Assembly (NCBI GenBank): GCA_029260615.1
Contig: JAJDCX010000053.1
Coordinates: 1 to 64,000 of the forward strand
Source: Phycisphaeraceae bacterium
GTDB taxonomy: Bacteria > Planctomycetota > Phycisphaerae > Phycisphaerales > Phycisphaeraceae
Length of the DNA: 64,000 bases
Direction: 5' to 3'
The notes beneath the pieces were generated by a model. That model saw only the letters and a program-made list of their open reading frames with translations, ran no database searches and was not told the DNA's origin. Shown here piece by piece: positions 7,238 through 16,410 of the stretch. Within the stretch, counting starts at the first letter, position 1. Every line of letters starts with the position of its first letter. A program made the translations under genes and the position numbers.

Positions 7238-7852
7238 TTACCGGTAGCGGTTGAGTGTCTGGACGATTTTCTGGTGGACCTGCAGGGGGCTGGAGAGCAT
7301 GAGCCAGTAGGTTTCGGCGACGGCGGTGCCTGCGGTGGCGACGGCGATGGTGCCCAGGGCGAAGAGTCTTTCGCGGAGGCTGAAGAGCATGTTGGTGTGT
7401 TGGACTTTTTGCAGGGGGGTCTCGAAGACACGGACACGGATGACGCCGGCGACGGTGATGATGCGGCGGTCGGTGAGGACGTAGACCCTTGAGAGCCATT
7501 CGAGGAACTGCCAGAAGAGTCGCAGCAGCAGGAGGGTGATCGCGGCGAGGAGTGTGTTTTGCCGGCTGAATCCCAGGTTCAGGTAGGTGTTGGCGAGGTC
7601 GAGGGCTATGGCGAGGATCACGATCCCGGTGAGGGCACGCAGGGGTGCGAGGAGGATGAACCAGGGGCTGGGCTTGAGCAGGAGGACGATGATTTCGCCG
7701 GGTTGGAGGAGTTCTGCGGGGAGCATGCCCGCGGCGCGTGCGGCGGCTTCCTCTGCACTGGTTTCGCCGGTGAGCCCTTCGGCCAGGCGGTGGGGTGTGG
7801 CCGAGGTGTGGCGGTGTTTGCTCGGGGGTGGTTCGGTGGTGGTGGGGGTCAT
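7238..7852 (-). CDS. bacterial PH-domain (DUF304/YdbS-type) membrane protein
   Basis: A 204-residue protein with a disordered Thr/Pro-rich N-terminus (1-35), then GEIIVLLLKPSPWFILLAPL leading into two hydrophobic helices (about 75-130), and a soluble C-terminal domain beginning YVLTDRRIITVAGV. The LTDRRII block is the hallmark of bPH2/DUF304 domains. The C-terminus (FETPLQKVQHTNMLFSLRERLFALGTIAVATAG) matches the same family. It likely sits in the inner membrane with the PH domain in the cytosol; its ligand is unknown. The ATG at 7852 starts MTPTTTEPPP. The 23 codons open upstream overlap a hairpin-rich spacer and are unlikely to be translated. Confidence 0.85.
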   Translation of the reverse strand: MTPTTTEPPPSKHRHTSATPHRLAEGLTGETSAEEAAARAAGMLPAELLQPGEIIVLLLKPSPWFILLAPLRALTGIVILAIALDLANTYLNLGFSRQNTLLAAITLLLLRLFWQFLEWLSRVYVLTDRRIITVAGVIRVRVFETPLQKVQHTNMLFSLRERLFALGTIAVATAGTAVAETYWLMLSSPLQVHQKIVQTLNRYR

Positions 7853-7891
7853 GGGGTTGGGTTTTGTGTGTATCAGGCGTAAGGGCAACAC

Positions 7892-7926
7892 GCGGATCTT
7901 TGATCCGCCGCTAAACGGCAAGCCTG
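7892..7926. repeat. hairpin plus REP-like family 2 copy
   Basis: GCGGATC and GATCCGC form a perfect 7-bp hairpin around TTT at 7892-7908. Directly adjoining, 7908-7923 read on the minus strand is GCTTGCCGTTTAGCGG, one mismatch from the GCTTGCGGTTTAGCGG at 61528 and close to the copy at 44979. Confidence 0.45.
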
Positions 7927-8002
7927 TGTGCGACGGCTATCGTTGATCTCTTTGTTCATAGACGTATGGGGGCGGATTGGAAAGCATATTTAGGCGTGTC
8001 GG

Positions 8003-8572
8003 TCAGGTCTGGGTGTAGACGTGTTTTTTGAGGGTGACGATGTCTGGGAGGTTGCGGTAGTAGTCGTTGTAGTCCAGGCCGTAGCCGACGACGAACTCGT
8101 CGGGGATGTCGAAGGCGGCGTAGTCGACGTGGAAGCTCATGGCAGAGGGTATTTTTTTGCGTAGGAGGACGCAGGTGCGGAGGCTGATGGGGTTGCGTTT
8201 CTGGATGACTTCTTTGACCAGGCGGAGTGTGTTGCCGGAGTCGAGGATGTCGTCGATGACCACGACGTGGTTATTGCTGAGGTCTTTGGGGAGCTTGGTG
8301 AGTTCCGCTTCGATGCTGGCGCCGCGGCTGGAGGTGGCGGTGCCAGGGTAGCTGGTGACGCTCATGACGCGTATCTGCATGGGAATGGGGAGCCTGCGTA
8401 TGAGGTCGGCGAGGAAGATGATGCCGCCGGTGAGGATGGGGACGAGGGTGACCTCGCCGGGGCCGTCTTTGGTCTCTGAGAGGAGGTCGGCGGCGATGGT
8501 TTTCGCCAGCTCGTCCAGGCGTTGGCTGATGGCGTCACGGTCGATCAGGACGTGGTCGATGTCGTCTTGCAT
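8003..8572 (-). CDS. hpt: hypoxanthine phosphoribosyltransferase
   Basis: Purine salvage enzyme converting hypoxanthine or guanine plus PRPP to IMP or GMP in the cytosol. The 189-residue length is typical. The PRPP loop VVIDDILDSGNTL lies in the middle, preceded by VTLVPILTGGIIFLADLIRRL and the flexible-loop motif MSVTSYPGT. The C-terminus has IPDEFVVGYGLDYNDYYRNLPDI, a signature of bacterial Hpt. The gene stands alone, divergent from the FlgI-like lipoprotein gene. The ATG at 8572 fits the family N-terminus. Confidence 0.96.
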   Translation of the reverse strand: MQDDIDHVLIDRDAISQRLDELAKTIAADLLSETKDGPGEVTLVPILTGGIIFLADLIRRLPIPMQIRVMSVTSYPGTATSSRGASIEAELTKLPKDLSNNHVVVIDDILDSGNTLRLVKEVIQKRNPISLRTCVLLRKKIPSAMSFHVDYAAFDIPDEFVVGYGLDYNDYYRNLPDIVTLKKHVYTQT

Positions 8573-8727
8573 GGTTCATAGTGTATCAGTGTGATAGGGG
8601 TGGGTTTTTTGGGGTTTTTGTGGGGCGGAATGGGGGTGGGGGTGGTAGAGGCGGGGCTTGACCCCGGGGGGGGCAGGGCGGACAATACGAGGCTTCCTGA
8701 TCCACTAGTTTTACCGACAGGATCGCC

Positions 8728-10674
8728 ATGACAGACAAAAAACGATGCAGCGTCTGCCCGCCCCCGTGTCCGGCTGGTGATGGTAGACGAGGGGTTATAG
8801 CGTGGCGATGGGCGTGGGGTTTTGCGTCTGCGCTTGGGTTGTGTGGGGTGTTGGTTGTGGGGGGGTGTGAGACATCAACGGTTCCGACCCGGGCGCCGGG
8901 CAGCACGCCTGCGCCGACCTACACGGGGCCGGCGTATTTGAGGGGGACCATCGGGTCGGTGGCGAGGCTTAGGCCGGGCACGGAACGGGCGATCCTGGTT
9001 AATGGTTACGGGATCGTTATCAATCTTAACGGGACGGGTTCGACCAGCGCCCCGCCTGCGTTGCGGCAGGCGATGATTAATCAGATGAAGAAGTACGGTC
9101 TGGGCAGCGCCCGGATGAATACGCAGGCGATGACCCCGGAGCGGGTGTTGGCGGACCCGAACACGGCGGTGGTGCGGATCGACGGGTTCATCCCGCCTGG
9201 TGCGGCCCCGGGCCTGCGGTTTGATGTGCTGGTGACGGCGGTGGATTCGCAGACGACGAGCCTGGCGGGGGGGACGCTGTGGACGGCGACGTTGGGGGTT
9301 AACGGCGCGGGGCAAGCGTTTAAGTTTATCCACGAGCAGGCCACGGCATACGGGCCGATCTACGACAACCCTTACCACGCGGGGCCGAGCACGGGTGAGC
9401 CTGCGGAGTTTGGGCGACAGCAGTCGATGATTGTTGCAGGCGGCAAGACCACGGCAGCGCGAGACCTGGAATTGGTTTTGAATCAGTCCAGCTACACACG
9501 CAGCCGGGCCATTGCGGACCGTATCAACGAGCGTTTTGGCAAGGCGACGGATCTTAAGCAGCTAGCCAACCCCGTGTCGGACCAGTTGATCCAGATCCAC
9601 GTCCCGCCGCGGTATCAAAACGATCCTGGTGGGTTGGTCGATCTGATCATGCACTTGTACCTGCAGACCGGCCCGGGTTTTGAGTCGGGGCAGGCCCGGC
9701 GGCTGGGGCAGGTGCTTGAAGAGCGGCCGGAGGCTGAGGAGCCGGTGACGCTGGCTTGGCAGGCGATGGGTCGGCCGGTGGTGGGGGTGTTAAGGGAGTC
9801 GTACCGGCATCCGAAGATGGGGAACCGTCTGGCGGCGTTGGAAGCGGGTGCGTGGCTTGGGGACGAGCGTGCGAGCCAATCGCTTTCGGAGTTGGCTGGC
9901 GATCCTGACCCGGCGATCCGGGCCCGTGTGGGGCGGGCTATGGTCTCGCTGCCCAAGTCAATCAAGGGGGCACGGGCCCTAAAGCAACTGCTGAATGATG
10001 AAGACGCCACGGTGCGGATCACGGCGTATGAATCGCTTGCCACGATCAATGATAGGCTGATTACGAGCGGTCGGGTGGTGGTGGCTGATGAGTCGGGCAC
10101 GAAGATCAAGTACGTCATCGACACGGTTCCCAGCGAGAAACCGCTTGTTTATATCTCCCAGTTGGGGGTGCCTCGGATCGTGATTTTCAACCCGGAACTT
10201 GGGTTTGAGACCCCGCTATTGGCGCGTGTCTGGGACAACCGGCTGATGCTCTCGATGGAGCCCGGGCAGGGGTATCTGGATGTTTTCTATCAGCGGTCGT
10301 TGGGGTCGGGCAGGGGCGGGGATGCCAACGGGGGTTCTGTGAAGTTCAAGGCGGTTGCGGACCTTAAGACCCTGATATATCTGCTGGGGCAGCACCCGCC
10401 GCCGGGCGAACAGGCGAATGAGGGGCTGGGGCTGACCTACAGCCAGGTGGTGGATGTGGTGTATCAGTTGTGCATGCGTGGCGAGGTGGACGCGCCGATC
10501 GAGGTGCGGGTCAGTTCGCTGGCGAAGCAGATCGTCGATCTGGAGAACGCACAGACCCCGGGTGCTCGTCCCGAGACCGGGCCTGGGGTGCCTGGTGAAG
10601 AGTCTTTGATTGAATCGTCGCCCGATACACAGGAGGCTTTGCCTCTGGTGGTCAGGCCGGAGACAGGCCCGTAG
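8728..10674 (+). CDS. FlgI-like lipoprotein with HEAT repeats
   Basis: A 648-residue exported protein. A hydrophobic segment (about 29-46) ends in VVGGC, so Cys47 is probably lipidated. Residues 90-400 follow the plan of the flagellar P-ring protein FlgI: ILVNGYGIVINLNGTG, AVVRIDGFIPPGAAPGLRFDVLVTA, then SLAGGTLWTATL. Residues about 345-440 are HEAT-like helical repeats (LAALEAGAWLGDERASQSL, DPDPAIRARVGRAM, LNDEDATVRITAYESL). The tail is rich in Glu, Pro and Thr. No flagellar gene lies nearby, so this is probably a ring-forming or envelope relative rather than a true P-ring; that role is inferred. A proline-rich linker (56-66) follows the lipid anchor. Confidence 0.75.
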   Translation: MTDKKRCSVCPPPCPAGDGRRGVIAWRWAWGFASALGLCGVLVVGGCETSTVPTRAPGSTPAPTYTGPAYLRGTIGSVARLRPGTERAILVNGYGIVINLNGTGSTSAPPALRQAMINQMKKYGLGSARMNTQAMTPERVLADPNTAVVRIDGFIPPGAAPGLRFDVLVTAVDSQTTSLAGGTLWTATLGVNGAGQAFKFIHEQATAYGPIYDNPYHAGPSTGEPAEFGRQQSMIVAGGKTTAARDLELVLNQSSYTRSRAIADRINERFGKATDLKQLANPVSDQLIQIHVPPRYQNDPGGLVDLIMHLYLQTGPGFESGQARRLGQVLEERPEAEEPVTLAWQAMGRPVVGVLRESYRHPKMGNRLAALEAGAWLGDERASQSLSELAGDPDPAIRARVGRAMVSLPKSIKGARALKQLLNDEDATVRITAYESLATINDRLITSGRVVVADESGTKIKYVIDTVPSEKPLVYISQLGVPRIVIFNPELGFETPLLARVWDNRLMLSMEPGQGYLDVFYQRSLGSGRGGDANGGSVKFKAVADLKTLIYLLGQHPPPGEQANEGLGLTYSQVVDVVYQLCMRGEVDAPIEVRVSSLAKQIVDLENAQTPGARPETGPGVPGEESLIESSPDTQEALPLVVRPETGP

Positions 10675-10865
10675 GTCGGTCCGCAGACAGGTGTTACCCC
10701 TTGCGGAGAGACCCGCAGGTAGACGAAGAGGCCCGTTTCCATGATGATGTACCAGGGGAGAACCTCGGCCCGCGCCTTGTCGGCGGGGCCACACCTGACC
10801 GGTCCTTTTGGAGCCGGGGAGTGCCGGTTGACGATGAATTTTAAATCGACATGGAGGTCGATCAT
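10675..10865 (+). promoter_or_regulatory. smc 5' leader with strong ribosome binding site
   Basis: 191 bases without a gene. GGAGGT at 10853-10858, 7 bases before the ATG at 10866, is one of the best Shine-Dalgarno sites in the window and decides the smc start over the in-frame ATG at 10851. No clear promoter was found. Confidence 0.5.
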
Positions 10866-13800
10866 ATGCGCTTAGCGAAGGTAACCCTGGCGGGGTTCAA
10901 GTCTTTCGCCGACAAGACCGAGATCGTGTTCGACGCACCTGTCGTCGGCATTGTCGGTCCCAACGGCTGTGGCAAGTCTAATATCGTGGACGCGATCAAG
11001 TGGGTGCTGGGCGAACAGTCCGCCAAGAGCCTGCGTGGCGGGGCGATGATGGACGTCATCTTCAACGGGTCAGCGAACCGCAAGCCCTCGGGGATGGCGG
11101 CGGTCACCCTTACTTTTGAAAATACCCCCGGGGACGATGGCACCCGCCACCTGGCGTTGGACCAGGACGAGGTCGCGGTGACACGCCAGCTCTTCCGTGA
11201 CGGGACCAGCGAATACCTGGTGAACAGCCAGCGGGTCCGGCTTCGAGATGTCCGTGAGCTATTCATGGATACCGGGATCGGGACCGACGCTTACTCGGTG
11301 ATCGAGCAGGGGAAGGTCGATGTGCTGCTGCAGTCCAATGCGGTGGAGCGTCGCTCGATCTTCGAGGAGGCGGCTGGGATCAGCCGGTTCAAGGCCCGTA
11401 AGAAAGAGGCGATCCGCAAGCTGGAGCGCACCGAGCGCAACCTGGACATGGTGCGTCAGCGTCTGGAAGACACCGAGCGTCGGCTGCGCAGCGTGAAGAT
11501 GCAGGCGGCCCGTGCGAGGTCGTTCCAGGAACACAATGTCCGTCTGCGCGAGTTACAGCTCAGTTACGCCCTGGCGGAGTACCACAAGCTGCAGACCGAG
11601 TTGAGCGAGCTTAATGAGTTGCTTGAGCAGGCTGAGGCGGACCGCACGGCTGCGGCCCGTCGGCTTAACGAGCGCGAAGAGGCGATCGCGGACGCGGAGT
11701 TGGAACAGCAATCGGTTCTCGCCAAGCAGAAGCGGCTGGACCACGACCGGTTAGAGCAGCAATCGCAGAAAGATCAGGCGCAGCAGCGAATCAACTTCGC
11801 CCGCTCGTCCCTGGAAGAGGCCCGTCGGCAGACGCAGCGTGACACGGATCGCTTTGAAGAGCTGACCGTTAACCGCGAGAAGCTGACTGCTGACCACCAG
11901 GAGCAAACGTTGCTGGTCGAACGGTTGGCTGGGGAGCAGAGCGACTGTGAATCGCGTCTCGAATCCGCGCAGCAAGAACACAGCGAGCTGCAGCACGGGT
12001 TGAATGAGAAGCGTTCCCAGCTTGAAGATGACAAGGCGGGGATCATCAACCTGATGCGGCGGACATCGCAGCTTCACAATGAGATCAACTCGCTGGACGC
12101 TTTTGAAACCAGCCTGGTATCCACCCGGGAGAAGCTCAACGAGCGAGCGGGGACGGTGACCGAGCAGTTGGAAAAACTGCTGGGCTCCCGGGACGCCGCG
12201 ACGGCTAAGCGGGTTGAGGTCAAATCACTGCTTGAAGCCGAGGCGATTCAGTTTGAGCAGCAGACCCAGTTGGCTGAGCGTTTTGACACTGAGCAGCGCG
12301 GACTGACCCAGCGGTTGGGCGACGCTAAGGAGAAACGCTCCGGTCTGGAATCACGTCGTGGCTTGCTCCAGGAGATGCAGGACAAGCAGGAGGGTGTTGC
12401 CGACCCGGTTAAAGCGGTGCTTGCCCGGGCTGCTTCACAGGACGGAGAAGATCGGAACACGTTTGGTTTTGTGCGGGGATTGCTTGCCGAGCTATTGGAA
12501 ACGGATGTGGATCGCGCGGCGGTTGTTGAGGCGGCGCTGGGTGAATACCAGCAGGCGTTGATCGTTAACAAGCTGACCGATATCTGTTCTGACAATGGCG
12601 GCAAGACCGCGGTCGAATCTTTGGCCGGTCGGGTGACGTTTGTTTCGTTGGACCATCCGCCGTTGCCGAAGCAGCTTGGAAGTGAGATGCGGAAGGTTGG
12701 GGATGGTAGGTTCGTCAAGCTGATTGCGGCGGTCGATCTGGTGCGTTTCCCGGATTGGCTTGGGCCGGTGGTTTGGCGTCTGCTGGGCAGGACGTTCGTC
12801 GTAGAAAATCTGACGCAGGCGCTTGAGCTGCGGTCGCAGATGCCCGATGGTTGCCGGTTTGTCACCGAGACGGGTGAGTTGCTGGAGGCCGACGGGCGGG
12901 TGTTCGCTGGACCGCTTAGTGGGGCTGCCGGTGGGTTGATTAGTCGGCGTAGCGAGTTGGCGTTGTTGCGTATCCAGATCGGTGAGTTGGACGAGTCGAT
13001 TTCTCGGGACACGCAGTCACTCTCGCAGTTGTCTGACCAGGCGGCGCATGCCGAGCAGGTCTGTAATGACTTACGTCAATCGATTTATGAAGCTAAGTCG
13101 ATGTCGGCGGAGTTGGGCAGCAAGCTGGAGGTGCTGGACGAGCAGGTCGCGGGGCTCGAGCGCGAGCAGCCCGTGCTTGCGGCGGAGACCGAACAGATCC
13201 ACCGTCAGCTTAAGGAGGCGGACGAGAAGCGTGCCGGTCATAAGACCGAGGCCGAGCAGCTTGAGCAGGATTCCGCCGAGCGCCAGGAGCGTATCGACAC
13301 GGCCCAATCGCAGATCGACGGGTTGGCTGCCCAGGCCGAGGCGGCCCGTGAAGCGGTGACGGCGGTGCGGATCGAATCGGGCAAGACGGCGGAGCAGTTG
13401 GCATCGGCGCAGCGTCAGGTCCGACAGGTGGAGATCGCGTCTGCGGATGTTGATCGGCAGAGGAAACTTATTGAGGACCAGCTTGCGGGATACCACGAGC
13501 GTATCGCGGACTTCGAGCAGACCGAGGCGCAGGCGAACGAGCAGGCCGAGCAGGCGGACCGATTGCTTCATGGTTTGATTACGCAGTGCGAGTTGGCGCA
13601 GCGTAAGGCCGACCAGGCTAACGCGGCGTTGGCGGAGTTGAAGACGGCGGTGCAGGCTCACCGTGCCGAGGTCGAGCAGGCCGATGGGGAACTGCACAAG
13701 TTGCAGGTCCGGCAACGCGAGTTGGAGGTCAAATCCGACAGCGTGCGTCAGCGTGGGCATGAGCAGTTGGACCTGGATGTCACCGAGGCGTATGAGCGTG

Positions 13801-14930
13801 TGTTGGCTGGTGTGTCGGTTAATGATGAGCCCAGTGATGCGGATGCTGGGGGCGATGAAGAGGATCAGGCGGCGTTGCGTGCGCTCGACGGCGATGAGTC
13901 GGAAGGGGAAGCTGGAGCCGATGCGGACGACGAAACGGCGGATGACATGGCGGGGCGATTCGATATCGACTGGCAGGCGGTCGAGACCGAGATCAATGAG
14001 TTGCGTGGGAAGATCGCCCGGCTTGGGACGGTGAACGTCGATGCGATCGCCGAGCAGGACCAGCTCGAGGGCCGGCAGGACGAGTTGGCGGATCAGGTGG
14101 GCGACATCGCGCAGGCGAAGGCCGATCTTGAGAAGCTGATCCAGCAGATCAACGACGACTCCCGCAAGCGTTTTGAAGATACGTTTAACACGATCAAAGA
14201 AAACTTCGCCGGGCAAGACGGGTTATTCCGCAAGCTGTTCGGCGGCGGGCGTGCGGACCTGTTTTTGCAGCCGGACGAGGATGGGAACATCGATGTACTG
14301 GAATCCGGGATCGAGATCCGTGCCAAGCCCCCGGGCAAGGAGCCTTGCTCGATCAGCCAGCTTTCGGGTGGTGAGAAGACGATGACGGCGGTCGCGTTGC
14401 TGATGGCGATTTTTAAAACCAAGCCTTCGCCTTACGCGCTATTGGACGAAGTCGATGCGGCGTTGGATGAGGCGAACGTCGAGCGGTTCACGCAGGTGAT
14501 CCAGAGCTTCCTGGATGTGTCGCACTTCATCGTTATCACGCACCACAAGCGGACGATGCAGATGTGCGACGTGCTGTATGGGATTACCCAGCAGGAGCGG
14601 GGCGTCTCCAAGCGCGTCTCGGTTCGGTTCGATCAGGTCAGCCACGACGGGCGGATTTCTGACGAGGCGGTGCGCGATCAGACCAAGTTGGATAGCGAGG
14701 CCGAAGCATCCTCAGTGGATTCCGTGTCAGCGGAGTCTGTTGTCGAGCCTGTGTCTGAACCGGTATCCGGGGTTGTGCCTGAGCCTGCAGTTGCGGAGTC
14801 TGAGCCGGCGGTTGCGGTAGTCGTGGGTGAGGATGGCAACGGGCGCGGCGGAGCGGCGGGGGGGACGCCGCGTGAGCAGCTCGCATCAATGTTGGAAGGC
14901 CGAGACCCGGTCGAAGTAGAGGCGAACTAA
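10866..14930 (+). CDS. smc: chromosome segregation protein SMC
   Basis: A structural maintenance of chromosomes ATPase, 1354 residues (usual 1150-1200). The N-terminal ATPase half has Walker A GPNGCGKS at 31-38. Two long coiled coils flank a hinge at about 530-690 ([12 protein letters not shown]... to the Gly-rich GPLSGAAGG). The C-terminal half has signature [10 protein letters not shown] (about 1163) and Walker [17 protein letters not shown]. Two oddities stand out. One is an Asp/Glu-rich insertion of about 45 residues at roughly 988-1035, inside the second coiled coil near the head. The other is a tail of about 80 residues after the ATPase head with repeated Glu-Pro-Val, Gly and Ser, probably disordered. 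Partners ScpA and ScpB are not in the window. The next gene starts 31 bases downstream. Confidence 0.97.
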   Translation: MRLAKVTLAGFKSFADKTEIVFDAPVVGIVGPNGCGKSNIVDAIKWVLGEQSAKSLRGGAMMDVIFNGSANRKPSGMAAVTLTFENTPGDDGTRHLALDQDEVAVTRQLFRDGTSEYLVNSQRVRLRDVRELFMDTGIGTDAYSVIEQGKVDVLLQSNAVERRSIFEEAAGISRFKARKKEAIRKLERTERNLDMVRQRLEDTERRLRSVKMQAARARSFQEHNVRLRELQLSYALAEYHKLQTELSELNELLEQAEADRTAAARRLNEREEAIADAELEQQSVLAKQKRLDHDRLEQQSQKDQAQQRINFARSSLEEARRQTQRDTDRFEELTVNREKLTADHQEQTLLVERLAGEQSDCESRLESAQQEHSELQHGLNEKRSQLEDDKAGIINLMRRTSQLHNEINSLDAFETSLVSTREKLNERAGTVTEQLEKLLGSRDAATAKRVEVKSLLEAEAIQFEQQTQLAERFDTEQRGLTQRLGDAKEKRSGLESRRGLLQEMQDKQEGVADPVKAVLARAASQDGEDRNTFGFVRGLLAELLETDVDRAAVVEAALGEYQQALIVNKLTDICSDNGGKTAVESLAGRVTFVSLDHPPLPKQLGSEMRKVGDGRFVKLIAAVDLVRFPDWLGPVVWRLLGRTFVVENLTQALELRSQMPDGCRFVTETGELLEADGRVFAGPLSGAAGGLISRRSELALLRIQIGELDESISRDTQSLSQLSDQAAHAEQVCNDLRQSIYEAKSMSAELGSKLEVLDEQVAGLEREQPVLAAETEQIHRQLKEADEKRAGHKTEAEQLEQDSAERQERIDTAQSQIDGLAAQAEAAREAVTAVRIESGKTAEQLASAQRQVRQVEIASADVDRQRKLIEDQLAGYHERIADFEQTEAQANEQAEQADRLLHGLITQCELAQRKADQANAALAELKTAVQAHRAEVEQADGELHKLQVRQRELEVKSDSVRQRGHEQLDLDVTEAYERVLAGVSVNDEPSDADAGGDEEDQAALRALDGDESEGEAGADADDETADDMAGRFDIDWQAVETEINELRGKIARLGTVNVDAIAEQDQLEGRQDELADQVGDIAQAKADLEKLIQQINDDSRKRFEDTFNTIKENFAGQDGLFRKLFGGGRADLFLQPDEDGNIDVLESGIEIRAKPPGKEPCSISQLSGGEKTMTAVALLMAIFKTKPSPYALLDEVDAALDEANVERFTQVIQSFLDVSHFIVITHHKRTMQMCDVLYGITQQERGVSKRVSVRFDQVSHDGRISDEAVRDQTKLDSEAEASSVDSVSAESVVEPVSEPVSGVVPEPAVAESEPAVAVVVGEDGNGRGGAAGGTPREQLASMLEGRDPVEVEAN

Positions 14931-14961
14931 GACGCCCGCAGACGCGACACCTATTACGGAT

Positions 14962-15726
14962 GTGAATGACCCACGGCTGCGGCCTTATACCGCGCTGAAG
15001 GACCGGCAACTCGCTGCGGAGGCTGGGCTCTTTGTCTGCGAGGGTGAACACAATGTCCGGCGGTTGTTGGCATCGAAGTACGAGGCGGTTTCGCTGTTGA
15101 TCGCGGAGCATCGGCTTGCTTCATGGGCTGGGGACGTCTGCGATGGGACAACGATCTACACGGCGTCGAATGACTTGTTGTCCGAGGTGGTGGGGTTTGC
15201 ATTTCATCTGGGTGTGTTGGCCTGCGGGGTGCGTCCAGCGGACAAGCCGGTGACGTCACTGCTGCCGGCCCGGACGCTTGTGGTGTTGCCGGAGATACGC
15301 AACGTAGAGAATCTTGGTTTGATCGTTCGAGCGGCACATGGGTTGGGTGCTGATGGGCTGTTGCTTAGTGATATCGGTTGCGATCCGTTTGCTCGGCGTG
15401 CGATCCGTGTGTCGATGGGGTCGGTGTTTGGTTTGCCGATCGTGCGCTCGGGTGATCTTGGGGCTGATCTTAAACTGTTGCGTGATGCGCACGGGATGGC
15501 GTTGGTCGCGGCGGTTTTAGATGAGGAGTCGCAGCCGTTGGATAGGTATGTGCGTCCCGTAGGATCGGGTGGGGTGGCGTTGGTTTTGGGTAATGAGCCG
15601 GACGGGCTGGAACGGCATTGGGTCGATCTGTGTGACCAGAAGGTGACGATCCCGATGTCGGCGGGTGTGGATTCGCTGAACGTTGCGGTCGCGGCGGGTA
15701 TTGTGCTGCATCATCTTTTGCGGTGA
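14962..15726 (+). CDS. SpoU/TrmH-family RNA 2'-O-methyltransferase
   Basis: A 254-residue SPOUT-fold methyltransferase that transfers a methyl group from S-adenosylmethionine to a ribose in tRNA or rRNA. An N-terminal substrate-binding domain (about 1-95; FVCEGEHNVRRLL) precedes the SpoU core with motif 1 LPEIRNVENLGLIVRAAHGLGADGLLL, motif 2 ALVLGNEPDGL and motif 3 VTIPMSAGVDSLNVAVAAGIVLH. Asn and Arg in motif 1 and the knot residues in motifs 2 and 3 are present. The target nucleotide is unknown. Translation appears to start at GTG 14962; no good ribosome binding site is seen. It probably shares the smc transcript. Confidence 0.9.
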   Translation: MNDPRLRPYTALKDRQLAAEAGLFVCEGEHNVRRLLASKYEAVSLLIAEHRLASWAGDVCDGTTIYTASNDLLSEVVGFAFHLGVLACGVRPADKPVTSLLPARTLVVLPEIRNVENLGLIVRAAHGLGADGLLLSDIGCDPFARRAIRVSMGSVFGLPIVRSGDLGADLKLLRDAHGMALVAAVLDEESQPLDRYVRPVGSGGVALVLGNEPDGLERHWVDLCDQKVTIPMSAGVDSLNVAVAAGIVLHHLLR

Positions 15727-15893
15727 TATCTGGGGAAAAAAGAGGCGTTACGTCCAGTGTATCCGTGTGTTTATGCAAAGCAGCAGGTGTGGTTTATCTG
15801 GTTTGGTTATGGTTTGATGCGGGGACTTAACTGGGGGGGTGAATCTACCGATCCTGACGATTGGTTGGGTTGCCAATACAAGGAGCCGATAAG

Positions 15894-16232
15894 ATGAAAA
15901 ATCAATCGCAGTGGGACGGTGCAGATCGACGAGTTTCGGTACGTGTCGCGGGGCAGGGCCAGCTCAAGGCGGCGGTGGTCGATGAGCATGGGCAGATACG
16001 GTCGATTCTCCGGCACGCGCAGGTCGTGAATGTCAGCGGCGGGGGGCTTGCGTTTACTTCAGAGGTGCCGGCGGAAGTAGGTGAGACCGTAAGTATCCGC
16101 ACACCCGAGGCGCGGGTAAATCCTTTCCGTGTGCGTATTGTGGGTGCCAGCAGGCGCGGTGACGGGCGCTGTGAACTGCGGGCGGAGTTGGTCGAAGGCG
16201 CGATCCCGGCGTCTCTGATGTATGACTGGTAG
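15894..16232 (+). CDS. PilZ-domain protein
   Basis: A 112-residue single-domain protein. RRVSVRV near the start and VNVSGGGLAF about 38 residues later correspond to the RxxxR and (D/N)xSxxG motifs of PilZ, the usual cyclic di-GMP receptor. The first motif is DRRVSVRV, so at least two Arg are available; Asn-Val-Ser replaces the more common Asp-x-Ser. The ATG at 15894 has AGGAG 8 bases upstream, which favours it over an in-frame GTG-type start at 15861. It is probably a cytosolic adaptor; its partner is unknown. The HDOD-GGDEF protein at 59.4 kb is the only likely cyclic di-GMP synthase in the window. Confidence 0.8.
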   Translation: MKNQSQWDGADRRVSVRVAGQGQLKAAVVDEHGQIRSILRHAQVVNVSGGGLAFTSEVPAEVGETVSIRTPEARVNPFRVRIVGASRRGDGRCELRAELVEGAIPASLMYDW

Positions 16233-16283
16233 ACTCGGGTATCGGGTGTTGGGTTCGGAGGCCGGTGGTCGCTATGAACCGTC

Positions 16284-16295
16284 GCGACTTGTCGC
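16284..16295 (-). repeat. REP-like palindrome, family 1 copy C
   Basis: GCGACTTGTCGC; read on the minus strand it is GCGACAAGTCGC followed by GACGGTTCATA, matching the tails of copies A and B. A (CACC)n-like run of about 20 bases adjoins it at 16295-16314. Confidence 0.55.
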
Positions 16296-16344
16296 ACCCA
16301 CCCACCCACCCACATATGATTAATGTGTGAGGACCTAAATAGAA

Positions 16345-16377
16345 AAGCCCACGTTCAATGAGCGTGGGCTTCTTTGC
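16345..16377. terminator. bidirectional intrinsic terminator between the PilZ and LOG-like genes
   Basis: AAGCCCACG and CGTGGGCTT form a perfect 9-bp stem around a 9-base loop. A T-rich run follows on the plus strand and an A-rich run precedes it, so it can end both convergent genes. Confidence 0.85.
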
Positions 16378-16410
16378 TTTTAGAGATTAATCGTGAAGCG
16401 TGAGGGGTTG

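Noticed and set aside
13071-14216. Long minus-strand frame (about 380 codons) opposite smc
   Set aside because: A GC-rich shadow of the smc coiled-coil codons; Arg/Leu-rich, with no domain, start signal or family resemblance.
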